Source: a virus. Taken from it: DNA of 29,554 nucleotides. The stretch spans positions 1 to 29,554 of the IMG/VR virus record IMGVR_UViG_3300043803_000660. One strand, written 5' to 3'. Below, in pieces: positions 7,461 through 14,513 of this stretch (position 1 is the first letter of the stretch; each line of letters begins with the position of its first letter). Under the pieces are notes generated by a model, which saw only the letters and a program-made list of their open reading frames with translations, was not told where the DNA came from and made no database searches. The translations under genes were made by a program, and so were the position numbers.

Positions 7461-8745
7461 CGGTCTGCTCCTCTGTTTCGGCGTCGTCCTCGAGCTCGTC
7501 AGCCGGGCTGTCCTCGGCTTCGACCACCGGCGGCTCGGCAACCGGCTCCGGTGCAGGCGGCTCCTCGCCTGCCTTGTCCAGCGTGGTCATGTTGAGTTGG
7601 ATGAAGTGCTTGTCGCCCTCGGGACCGAGCGGGTTGAGATTCTCCATCTCACGCACTTCGTTAATGCTCATCCAGCCGTTTTGGATCGCCGAGACGTAGT
7701 AGGCCGAGCGGCTCGCGTGGTCGCCACGCAGCAGGCCGTTGGCGTTGTGCTCAGCGAAGTACTTTTCGTCGTCGTCAATCAGGTCACGGGCAATGGCCGC
7801 TTCCCATCGCTTGAGATGACTGAGAAGGCAGTGCTGCACGAACTCGGTGCCCTGAACTTCAATGTTCGAATAGGTACTGCGGGTGAGATCCTGAATCATG
7901 TGCGGCGGCACACGAAACGCCCGGCAGATTTCGATGACTTGGTATTGGCGTGTCTCAAGGAACTGGGCCGCCTCGTTGCTCTGCGAGAGCTCGTGGGCCT
8001 TCACGCCGTTCGGCAGCACAGCCGTCCGGTGGGCACGATCCGGCCCACGGTGCATCCGCTCCCACTGCTCACGCAGACGCTCGGCCGCCTCGACGGGAAT
8101 CGGGTTGTCGCTCTCCAGCACGATGCCGGGCCGGGCACCGTTGCCGAAGTAGGTGGCCCCGTGGGCCTCCAACGCCTGGGCCAGGCCGATGGCGTTTTGG
8201 AACAGCCGGTACGTCGGAATCGGGTGAATGCCGTCGCTCGTCGTGTACCGCAGGGCGAAGATCTGCTCTTGGCGGTACACCGTCTGCCGGCCATCCGGCT
8301 CACGGTAGAGGTAGCGAATCTGGCCGTTCTCCAGCCGCTCCTCCTCCATGCGTGAACTGTGCAGCGGCCAGAGCTCGCCGACCGTGCCGCGGGGGCCGGG
8401 CCGCTTCTCGGCGTACGACGCCCCGTAGTGCAGGTAGAGCCCGGTCATCCAATCCCGAAACTCCTGAGCCGTCTGCCACGGATTCGGCTGCGTGTGCAGC
8501 AGGCGGTACAGCGGGTGCTCGGGCACCTTACGCTTGCCGCCCGTCGTCACTCGCTCGTACAGGTGCAGCGGCAGAGACGAGACCGAATCCGAAATGACAC
8601 GGATGCACGCCGTGTAGGCCGAGCAGGCCATCGAGGTGTCGGCGTTTACCCGGATGCCGGATGACGTGCGGCCGCCGCCCATCTCGCTCCAGTCGATGCC
8701 ACGGAGCTCGTGCATCCGGTAGTCGTTGGTGGCTGTCTCGCTCAT
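7450..8745 (-). CDS. Portal protein, HK97 family
   Basis: A 431-aa protein from ATG 8745 (ATGA overlap with terminase). Residues 35-70 read ADTSMACSAYTACIRVISDSVSSLPLHLYERV, the standard portal N-terminal helix. Later PLYRLLHTQPNPWQTAQEFRDWM and FRVPPHMIQDLTRSTYSNIEVQGTEFVQHCL are strong family signatures. The last about 50 residues are an acidic, Pro/Glu-rich tail. The portal is the dodecameric ring through which DNA enters the head and to which the terminase and connector proteins bind. Confidence 0.95.
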   Translation of the reverse strand: MSETATNDYRMHELRGIDWSEMGGGRTSSGIRVNADTSMACSAYTACIRVISDSVSSLPLHLYERVTTGGKRKVPEHPLYRLLHTQPNPWQTAQEFRDWMTGLYLHYGASYAEKRPGPRGTVGELWPLHSSRMEEERLENGQIRYLYREPDGRQTVYRQEQIFALRYTTSDGIHPIPTYRLFQNAIGLAQALEAHGATYFGNGARPGIVLESDNPIPVEAAERLREQWERMHRGPDRAHRTAVLPNGVKAHELSQSNEAAQFLETRQYQVIEICRAFRVPPHMIQDLTRSTYSNIEVQGTEFVQHCLLSHLKRWEAAIARDLIDDDEKYFAEHNANGLLRGDHASRSAYYVSAIQNGWMSINEVREMENLNPLGPEGDKHFIQLNMTTLDKAGEEPPAPEPVAEPPVVEAEDSPADELEDDAETEEQTDGD

Positions 8746-10340
8746 AGCGTGATGATGTCCCAGGTGCCTGCGTTTGATGACGATGTTGCGTAGACGCCTG
8801 CCGCCATCACTAGAGCCACAATGCCGTCAATCCGCTCATGGCTTCGCTGCTTGCTCGGCTTGATGTTCTGCCCGTCTGTCTGAATCGCCACGTTTCCTGC
8901 CTGCCACGTCAGCACTTCGTGGCCGCCGTGCAAAAGCTTAGAGCCGCAAATCCATGCCTCGACCTGAAGAGAAGGCGCTGACATGGAGCCGTAGCCCTGC
9001 CCGAAACCTACAACGGGCAACCCGTCCTCTTGCAGCAATTGCGTGAGATGAGTCGAGTTCCAGCGATCCACAGCTATCTGCCGAAACCCGTACTTCTTGG
9101 CCAGGTCGTTGATGTCGGCACGCACTTGCGAGTAGTCCGTGACGTTGCCCTGTGTGACGTGAAGCAGGCCCTTCCGCTGCCACACGTCATACGGCACCTT
9201 GTCTCTACGGACTCGCTGGTGCAGGTTCTCTTCAGGAATCCAGAAGTGCGGCTCCACCCAAAAAGTGCCGTCGTCCAGCGGGAACAGAATCACGAACGCC
9301 GTCGTGTCGAACGTCGTGGCTAGGTCGAGCCCGGCAAAGCAGTCACGGCCGGCAAGTGGCACCGGGCAGGGCGTGTTGCCTTTCGCCCAGTTATGCATCG
9401 CAATCCAGCGGGTATCCTGCTCTGTCCAGCAATTCAAATAAAGTTGCTTAAAAGTGTTCTCGTATGCAGGCATCTCAACCGCCCGCTGACACTCGCTTCT
9501 GAGAAAGTCGAGCTTTACTGAAACGCCGAGATTCGGATTGGCAATAGCCCACGTTTTCTCGTCCTTCCAATCGGCTGCAGGATCGGCACAGTAGATCGCC
9601 GGCAGAAACGTCTCGTCTTTGATCGCCCCGGTGCGGACAGCCTCGGCGTACTTCCACACCTCCCAGCACACCGACTTCTTGTCGTGGCCCGCCGTCGTCA
9701 ACGCCACCGTGAGCGGGTTGCGTCTGGCCCCCTGGCTCGAGAGCATCACCTCCCACATCTCACGGTTGCTTACATGGAGCTCGTCGAAAATCACCGCGTG
9801 AGCCGAAAGCCCGTGCTGGATTCCAGCCTCGGCAGAAAGTGCCTTGTAGGTGGCGTGCGTGGACTCTCGCACGATGGCGTTGCGATACACCTTGAGATGC
9901 TGCCGCAGCACCGGCGACTGCTCCACGGCGATGCGTGCGGTGTCGAACACCAGCCGGGCCTGATCTCGTGAAGCCGCACACGAATACACTTCCGCCCCAG
10001 GCTCGTCCTCGAGCATGCACCTGAGTGCGATGCCAGCAGCCAGCGTGCTCTTGCCGTTCTTGCGTGGCAGGGCCAGCAGCGACGTGCGTACCTTTCGCCG
10101 GCCGGCGTCCTCGGCGAACAACGCCCGCAGGTAGTCACGCTGCCACGGCTGGAGCAGGAACGGCTTGCCACCGAGCTCGCCCTTGGCGTGCGTCAGGTGC
10201 TTCTCAAAGAACCGCACCGCTAGGCACGAGGAGCACTTATTGCACGGCTTCTCAGCCGAACATGAGGCGGTCTTCGTCGTCGTTGGACGCTGCTTGCTCA
10301 ACGGCAGAGACTCTCGCCAAAGCGGACGCCGTGAGGCCAA
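8742..10340 (-). CDS. terL: Terminase large subunit
   Basis: Open frame of up to 532 aa. The ATPase has a Walker A-like LPRKNGKST near residue 90 and Walker B VIFDELH near residue 186. The nuclease domain contains the conserved acidic GLDLATTFDTTAF (about residue 340) and ends with the ERIDGIVALVMA helix, all as in the Terminase_1 family. The motor packages genomic DNA into the prohead and cuts it. The start is uncertain: the longest frame opens with TTG at 10340 inside the small-subunit gene; GTG at 10217, just before the conserved FFEKHLTHAKGE, is the alternative and gives 491 aa. The longer form includes a CNKCSSC cluster that could be coding. Confidence 0.93.
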   Translation of the reverse strand: MASRRPLWRESLPLSKQRPTTTKTASCSAEKPCNKCSSCLAVRFFEKHLTHAKGELGGKPFLLQPWQRDYLRALFAEDAGRRKVRTSLLALPRKNGKSTLAAGIALRCMLEDEPGAEVYSCAASRDQARLVFDTARIAVEQSPVLRQHLKVYRNAIVRESTHATYKALSAEAGIQHGLSAHAVIFDELHVSNREMWEVMLSSQGARRNPLTVALTTAGHDKKSVCWEVWKYAEAVRTGAIKDETFLPAIYCADPAADWKDEKTWAIANPNLGVSVKLDFLRSECQRAVEMPAYENTFKQLYLNCWTEQDTRWIAMHNWAKGNTPCPVPLAGRDCFAGLDLATTFDTTAFVILFPLDDGTFWVEPHFWIPEENLHQRVRRDKVPYDVWQRKGLLHVTQGNVTDYSQVRADINDLAKKYGFRQIAVDRWNSTHLTQLLQEDGLPVVGFGQGYGSMSAPSLQVEAWICGSKLLHGGHEVLTWQAGNVAIQTDGQNIKPSKQRSHERIDGIVALVMAAGVYATSSSNAGTWDIITL

Positions 10341-10710
10341 ACTGCTCGGCGAACCGCAGCATGTGCAGGCGGGCGTCCTTCTTCCGATACCAGGCCGGGT
10401 GATTCATCACCCTACCCTTGTCGTCCATGAACGTGGCCCCGTGCTGCTTCAGTTCCGCCTCGGCCTTCACCATGTCGGCCAGGGCGTCGCAGTAGGCGGC
10501 CAGCGTGTGCTGGTGCCGCATGCTCATCACCTTGGACGCCTCAAGCATCGGCACGATACGTTGCCACTCAGCCCGGCCGATCTCGCACAGGTAGTTAGGC
10601 GGCTCAGGAATGCCCGCCGGTGCCTCAATGCCGCTCTTATGCGGGCCTCTAACGCGAGAGCCCCGGAGCTTAAGAATCGGCTTAGGCGTCGGCTTTCGGC
10701 CCTTACCCAT
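10252..10710 (-). CDS. terS: Terminase small subunit, P27-like
   Basis: A 152-aa protein from ATG 10710, joined TGATG to the ligase stop. Typical P27-family features are the basic start (MGKGRKPTPKPILKLRGSR), PAGIPEPPNYLCEIGRAEWQRIVPMLEA and YCDALADMVKAEAELKQHGATFMDDKG, then NHPAWYRKKDARLHMLRFAEQFGLTASALARV. Small subunits recognise the packaging site and recruit the large subunit. The gene overlaps the start region of terL, consistent with coupled translation. Confidence 0.92.
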   Translation of the reverse strand: MGKGRKPTPKPILKLRGSRVRGPHKSGIEAPAGIPEPPNYLCEIGRAEWQRIVPMLEASKVMSMRHQHTLAAYCDALADMVKAEAELKQHGATFMDDKGRVMNHPAWYRKKDARLHMLRFAEQFGLTASALARVSAVEQAASNDDEDRLMFG

Positions 10711-11459
10711 CACGCTATCCGCAGGAACGCTGGAAACCGTGGCACGCCGGCGTCTGTCATCTGCTGGAACTTGAACGTAAACACGGTGCCAACCCGTGGC
10801 GGCTTACGCCGCAGCGAGTCCGTCAGCCCTGACGATAAACGGAACACGGTGCCGTCTTGCATCCGTGCCACCAGAGCACCAACGCTGGAGCGGTTGCGGC
10901 CCGTGCCCGGCTCGTACCCGATCACCGTGGCCTCAGCGTCCAGGAACGTCTTGACCTTCAGAAGCGAGGCCGACCGCTTCGGCTGGTACGCACTACCCGG
11001 CTCGCGGAGCATCACGCCTTCGCCGCCTGCCCGCACGATCTTGGACAGCACGGCAGCGAGCTCGTCACGGCCGCCGCACCGCTGCTGCTCGAGCACGAAC
11101 GCAGGGCCGGTGCTTCCGGTCAGCACGTCACGCAGCAGCTGCTGCCGCTCCTCGAAACCGCCAGCCGCCGCCGGGGCGTCGAACACGGCGTATCGGATCG
11201 GCCGCCACGACTCAGCGTCGATCCGGCGGTACGCACCGACCACGCTCTGAAACGTGCCACGGCCGGCCCACAGTTCCCCGTCGAGGCTGACGCCACGCGG
11301 CAGCGACGACACGAACGACGCCGGGGCGTTGATCTCGTTGCCCGCTCTCGTCGCCAGCGTGTACCCGTCCCACACCGCACGCACGCCATCGAGCTTCTCG
11401 CTCATCCACCAGCCGGCCGGGTCGCTGCCGGCCCAGTTCTTCGCAAGCATCACCGACAT
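10710..11459 (-). CDS. ATP-dependent DNA ligase
   Basis: A 249-aa protein from ATG 11459, with GGAGG eight bases upstream. Motif I is SEKLDGVRAVWDG (the adenylated Lys is in EKLDGVR), and the motif III-IIIa zone contains SLDGELWAGRG and IRYAVFDAP. Motif IV appears as GGEGVMLREP and motif V as SASLLKVKTFLDAEATVIGYEPG; an OB-like C-terminal domain follows (GTVFTFKFQQM). This is the compact catalytic core plus OB architecture of small viral ligases, which seal nicks in duplex DNA using ATP. It heads the packaging operon, behind a promoter candidate, an unusual place for a ligase. Confidence 0.9.
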   Translation of the reverse strand: MSVMLAKNWAGSDPAGWWMSEKLDGVRAVWDGYTLATRAGNEINAPASFVSSLPRGVSLDGELWAGRGTFQSVVGAYRRIDAESWRPIRYAVFDAPAAAGGFEERQQLLRDVLTGSTGPAFVLEQQRCGGRDELAAVLSKIVRAGGEGVMLREPGSAYQPKRSASLLKVKTFLDAEATVIGYEPGTGRNRSSVGALVARMQDGTVFRLSSGLTDSLRRKPPRVGTVFTFKFQQMTDAGVPRFPAFLRIA

Positions 11460-11483
11460 GGCACGCACCTCCAGAGATGCTGA

Positions 11484-11513
11484 AACATACGCTCATCATC
11501 GGCCCATTTTCAA
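11484..11513 (-). promoter_or_regulatory. Sigma70-type promoter candidate for packaging/head operon
   Basis: Read on the minus strand: TTGAAA (11513-11508), an 18-base spacer, then TATGTT (11489-11484). It lies 25 bases before the ligase start at 11459 and ahead of the GGAGG ribosome site. It matches five of six consensus bases at -35 and four of six at -10, assuming a sigma70-like factor in the host. Confidence 0.45.
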
Positions 11514-11692
11514 CTGGCCACCGCATGCGTTTCGTGCCTGAAAAACAGGCTCCAAACTGCTGCGACAACACGCAGTGCAGACACCTCGTCACGCCTCGCA
11601 GGCAAGCGACTCACGCCAGCATTTCGGAGGCGGCTTCGACACACGCACATGCAGCCGAGAGCCGCCAGGCGGAACGCCACGCACTAGGGGAC

Positions 11693-11729
11693 ACCATTTT
11701 CGGCCACGCATGCGATCCGAAACGGTGGT
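11693..11729. repeat. Imperfect inverted repeat with palindromic centre
   Basis: ACCATTTTCGG (11693-11703) pairs imperfectly with CCGAAACGGTGGT (11717-11729) around a centre containing CGCATGCG. On the plus strand a run of four T follows; on the minus strand there is no T run. It may be a weak terminator or a protein-binding site in the gap before the packaging operon. Confidence 0.35.
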
Positions 11730-11787
11730 TTTCCTCAGACGCTGCCGGTATGGCAGCAGGCACCCTCCCAGGCTTCACCAGTTCGCG

Positions 11788-12120
11788 TTAGCGGGCGTCG
11801 CGGTGTGTCTTGCGTGTGTGGCATCCATGACACAGACACTGGCCTGCAGAAACGTCGTAGCGGCTCCTACCATCCATGCACCGATCCGTACCTTCCATCA
11901 CTGGGGATACGTGGTCAGCGTGGGCTTGCCCCTTTTGTGAGCAGACCACGCCACAGGCCTGGCATTGCCACGCATCCCGCGTGAGCACGGCCTGCCGCCA
12001 CAGTCGATGACGCTTTGAGCAATAGCCACGGGCTGCCGCGCTTGGCCTGGTGCTCTCGTCTCGCTGTGGGCGGGACGCACGCAGACGCAGCGGCCTGTGG
12101 CATGGGATGCGTTGGGGCAT
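11788..12120 (-). CDS. HNH endonuclease
   Basis: A 110-aa protein from ATG 12120, its start shared with the upstream stop. After a basic N-terminal region it contains RGYCSKRHRLWRQAVLTRDAWQC, then CQACG, HADHVSPV and LCHGCHTRKTHRD. This is the usual phage HNH layout: first Cys pair (QCQAC), the H-x-D-H active-site core, and the second Cys pair with the metal-binding His. HNH proteins next to terminase genes, such as HK97 gp74, assist terminase cutting of cos DNA. Here it is separated from terS only by the ligase gene and the non-coding gap. Confidence 0.85.
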   Translation of the reverse strand: MPQRIPCHRPLRLRASRPQRDESTRPSAAARGYCSKRHRLWRQAVLTRDAWQCQACGVVCSQKGQAHADHVSPVMEGTDRCMDGRSRYDVSAGQCLCHGCHTRKTHRDAR

Positions 12121-12476
12121 TAGCTCTTGAGCGACACGATGCCGAGAGTGCCCGTGCTGTTTGTGGTGGCCGAGACGATCTTGAGAAACGACACGGCGAA
12201 CACCGCATCAGGCAGGGCGTAGATCCTGCCGTCCGTGCTCGAGGGGGCCAGCGTGATGTCGGCTGCCGAGCCATCTGCCCCGTAGATGCGACGGAACGCA
12301 CCATCGACACTGGTGCCGCCCCAAGTCTGAAGCGTGGTGGCGTTGGTGGTCATGGTGCCAAGCGACACCACACCGCCAGCCATATCGTCCAGCCTGAGCG
12401 TGGTGGCCAGGGTGGTCGTGCTGTGCAGCACGATGCTCACGTCACGCTCGTACCGCTTGATCTTCACATGGGACAT
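12120..12476 (-). CDS. Beta-rich structural protein
   Basis: A 118-aa protein from ATG 12476, with GGAGC just upstream. It starts MSHVKIKRYERDVSIVLHST, is rich in Thr, Ala and Gly, and ends GTLGIVSLKS. The segment GRIYALPDAVFAVSFLKIVSAT suggests stacked beta strands, as in small virion proteins. I do not recognise a family. It lies between the fibre module and the HNH gene. The 79-base gap upstream (12477-12555) contains the perfect inverted repeat CCTGA-GTC-TCAGG at 12515-12527. Confidence 0.5.
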   Translation of the reverse strand: MSHVKIKRYERDVSIVLHSTTTLATTLRLDDMAGGVVSLGTMTTNATTLQTWGGTSVDGAFRRIYGADGSAADITLAPSSTDGRIYALPDAVFAVSFLKIVSATTNSTGTLGIVSLKS

Positions 12477-12555
12477 GGTCTAGCTCCGTGGCTCGGGTCT
12501 GGCCCGCATCGTGGCCTGAGTCTCAGGGTATGGCGTTATGCCGTACGTCTTGCAG

Positions 12556-12864
12556 TTAGGCGGGCTCTTGCGGCAGCAGTGCCTTGGCAACCTCCAGCGG
12601 CACTACCTCCACTTGGCTCATCATCTCGGGCGTGATGTGCGAGAACGCCTTGGCAAGAATGCCGCCGCTCCCGACTTCGCTGAGAACGTCGCCATACATC
12701 ATCCATCGGCCATCAGTCAGCGGTCTGCCCGTAGGGATATGGCGTGGATCGCCATACGCCTGCTGCAGTTCGTATAGCGTCACCGCCACGTTGTAGTCGT
12801 AGACGAGGGCGAGGCCACGGCAGTCGCCGTACGGCAGCGGCAGCGTGATGTCTGACAGCCACAT
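12556..12864 (-). CDS. Hypothetical protein after the fibre gene
   Basis: A 102-aa protein. I choose ATG 12864, which overlaps the fibre stop as TGATG and has AAGGA about seven bases upstream. It reads MWLSDITLPLPYGDCRGLALVYDYNVAVTLYELQQAYGDP and ends with EVVPLEVAKALLPQEPA. It has no membrane segment or enzyme motif that I can identify. The tight coupling to the fibre-like gene suggests a partner such as an attachment or assembly factor. Confidence 0.55.
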   Translation of the reverse strand: MWLSDITLPLPYGDCRGLALVYDYNVAVTLYELQQAYGDPRHIPTGRPLTDGRWMMYGDVLSEVGSGGILAKAFSHITPEMMSQVEVVPLEVAKALLPQEPA

Positions 12865-13703
12865 CACACGTTCCTTCCAAGGGCCGTCTGGAACGCCTGC
12901 ATTGCGGTGTAGTAGGCGGCGGCCTCTGCCGCTGTAAACGCAAGTCCGATGCTATAGCCGCCAAGCGTGCCGGTGTAGATGTTGTTGGCTGCTGGCGTCG
13001 AAGCTCTATTCAGAGCGAACACGAAGATGTTCGAGGCTTCGGGTGTGGCTGCACTCTGAGTGTTGGTGGCATCCTGCACGCCGTTGCGATAGATCAGACC
13101 TGCGTTGGCTGGCGTGTTCACGCCCATCCACAGACCGACCGCCGATAGCGTCACGGCACTTAGGTTGGGGCTGAACGCACCATACCCATACTGCACGGTG
13201 GTTGCTGGGCTGTTGTAGCCAAGAGAAAAGGATTGCGCGACGCCAGAAATCGCCTCTGAGCCAAGGAACGTGTTGAACGTCGCCCCTGACCTAACTCGTT
13301 CATACGCGGCAATGTGCCGATCTCCAGCAGTAAGAATGTTGGTGGCGAATCCCGTATCCAGATACTTAGATCCGCCACCAGTTAGCCCGCCCGTTGCGGT
13401 GTAATCCCCGCTGACAAACGGCCCTACGTTTGTGTCCACGGTGTTTCCGAACTGCGTCCCTGACTGTGACTGACCACGGTAGAGAGGCACGAGGCACGCA
13501 TTCAAACCCGTGCCGCAGAACAGGTTTAGCCGGTAGAACTTGCTGCGAATGCCAGCCGATGCAATGGCCTTGCAGAACCTGTCCACGGCCGGCAGTGCCG
13601 TGCCCACACTGCCCCCGTTGGCGACAACTCGAGCCTGCCAGCTGGCCGCTTCGGGGTGCAGCGTCTGCCTCGGCCGCAGCGTTCGTGGGCTCATGGGGCT
13701 CAT
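12864..13703 (-). CDS. Putative fibre / receptor-binding protein
   Basis: A 279-aa protein from ATG 13703 (ATGA overlap). After a short basic start comes a helix (VDRFCKAIASAGIRSKFYRLN), then LFCGTGLNACLVPLYRG, GGSKYLDTGF and long Gly/Thr/Ser/Asn-rich beta stretches, ending in YSIGLAFTAAEAAAYYTAMQAFQTALG. This looks like a lectin-like, concanavalin-type beta sandwich as found in phage fibres and other adsorption proteins. The 'GGSKYLDTGF' and 'IGLAFTAAEAAAYY..M..FQTALGR' pieces are typical of such modules. No collagen-like or tape-measure repeats. Confidence 0.6.
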   Translation of the reverse strand: MSPMSPRTLRPRQTLHPEAASWQARVVANGGSVGTALPAVDRFCKAIASAGIRSKFYRLNLFCGTGLNACLVPLYRGQSQSGTQFGNTVDTNVGPFVSGDYTATGGLTGGGSKYLDTGFATNILTAGDRHIAAYERVRSGATFNTFLGSEAISGVAQSFSLGYNSPATTVQYGYGAFSPNLSAVTLSAVGLWMGVNTPANAGLIYRNGVQDATNTQSAATPEASNIFVFALNRASTPAANNIYTGTLGGYSIGLAFTAAEAAAYYTAMQAFQTALGRNV

Positions 13704-13933
13704 TGGGTGTCTCGCATGTGCTTCATCTCGTACAGCAGCTTGGTCTGCTCGGTGACTGCCTTGCTGATCTCGCTCTGCGTCTCGCTCAGGCTGCGAACGA
13801 ACACTCGATGTTCTTCGACCAACGGGATCAGAACGTCGTTGCGAAGCACCCAGCCGGCCGCCAGGGCGACCACGACCGAGAATCCGTAATCACGCAGGGC
13901 CGTGTAGAGCGTGTCCTTCGTCGCCTCAGTCAC
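13700..13933 (-). CDS. Membrane-anchored coiled-coil protein, holin-like
   Basis: A 77-aa protein from GTG 13933, GTGA-coupled to the gene upstream. A single hydrophobic helix (about residues 18-30, FSVVVALAAGWVL) precedes a charged coiled coil (SLSETQSEISKAVTEQTKLLYEMKHM). Small proteins with one membrane span and a coiled coil are common in phage lysis cassettes (XhlA- or spanin-like). It forms a unit with the two membrane-associated genes just upstream. No family assignment is certain. Confidence 0.55.
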   Translation of the reverse strand: MTEATKDTLYTALRDYGFSVVVALAAGWVLRNDVLIPLVEEHRVFVRSLSETQSEISKAVTEQTKLLYEMKHMRDTQ

Positions 13934-14250
13934 GCCAGGGCCTCCAGCATCTCGACTCGGTTCTCCAGCCAGCGACGAATCAGGATCTTCACGATCTCGC
14001 TGATGATGGCCGCCAGGATGATGCTGGCGATAAACCCCATGCCGTACTCGGCACGCTCTTGCCGCTCGATGCTCTTGGCCAGGTGCTGGCCCACCACGGC
14101 GGTCTGCTGCGGATCGCACTGGTACAGCACGGGCACGGGCCACTTGCGGAGGGCACGGCCGATGAGCCGCTCGCCACGCTTGCGGCCGAGCAAATACCGC
14201 TTGGCCGGCAGTTCGTTCCACACGGCGTCGATGAGTTGCTGGCGGGTCAT
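13930..14250 (-). CDS. Small membrane protein of the probable lysis module
   Basis: A 106-aa protein from ATG 14250 (ATGA overlap with the lipoprotein gene). The N-terminal part is basic and soluble (LPAKRYLLGRKRGERLIGRALRKWPV). Near the C terminus is one membrane span, GMGFIASIILAAIISEIVKILI (about residues 74-95), followed by RRWLENRVEM. It may act as a holin or pinholin partner; membership of a lysis module is inferred from its neighbours. Confidence 0.5.
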   Translation of the reverse strand: MTRQQLIDAVWNELPAKRYLLGRKRGERLIGRALRKWPVPVLYQCDPQQTAVVGQHLAKSIERQERAEYGMGFIASIILAAIISEIVKILIRRWLENRVEMLEALA

Positions 14251-14513
14251 TTCTTGGCCCTCTGCTTGTTGCACTCAGGGCATGGCACCTTCACGGTGCC
14301 GTCACCAAGCCAGCCGCCGCCGGGCGGATTCTTCGCACCGCACGTCGAACACTTGTCGCTTGCAGGCGTCGGCTCAGGGCTGGGCGTGGCCCGCATCTTC
14401 ACCAGAGCACGGGCAGTCTCGGCAGCCAACTCGGCGGTCAGCGACGCATCGTCAGCCGGCAGCGTCATAACGCAGCCCACCAGCACGATGCACAGAGCCA
14501 CTAGGAATCTCAC
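14247..14513 (-). CDS. Small lipoprotein with zinc-ribbon end
   Basis: An 88-aa protein from ATG 14513. MRFLVALCIVLVGC has a lipobox (L-V-G-C, Cys14), predicting export and lipid anchoring. The mature part is an Ala/Glu-rich helix (SLTAELAAETARALVK), a Pro/Ser linker, then CSTCG and CPEC spaced about 26 residues apart, a four-Cys zinc ribbon or two disulfides. The size and position after the peptidase recall outer-membrane spanins (Rz1-like), but Rz1 proteins are Pro-rich and lack a zinc ribbon. Confidence 0.6.
   Translation of the reverse strand: MRFLVALCIVLVGCVMTLPADDASLTAELAAETARALVKMRATPSPEPTPASDKCSTCGAKNPPGGGWLGDGTVKVPCPECNKQRAKK

Larger units (their letters stand above)
11460..11787 (-). 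other. 328-base non-coding gap before the ligase-terminase operon
   Basis: No convincing gene lies here on either strand; open frames are short and lack family-like sequence. The gap holds a promoter candidate (11484-11513), a small hairpin GCCTG-AAAAA-CAGGC (11536-11550), and an imperfect inverted repeat (11693-11729) around a GCATGC centre. It is the largest gap in an otherwise gene-dense genome and stands directly upstream of the packaging genes, so late promoter control and possibly the packaging (cos/pac) site are reasonable guesses. Confidence 0.6.

Noticed and set aside
12530-12562. GTTATGC and GTTAGGC core-like boxes near 12534 and 12555
   Set aside because: Single R-type boxes with no matching arms; seven-base matches are expected by chance.
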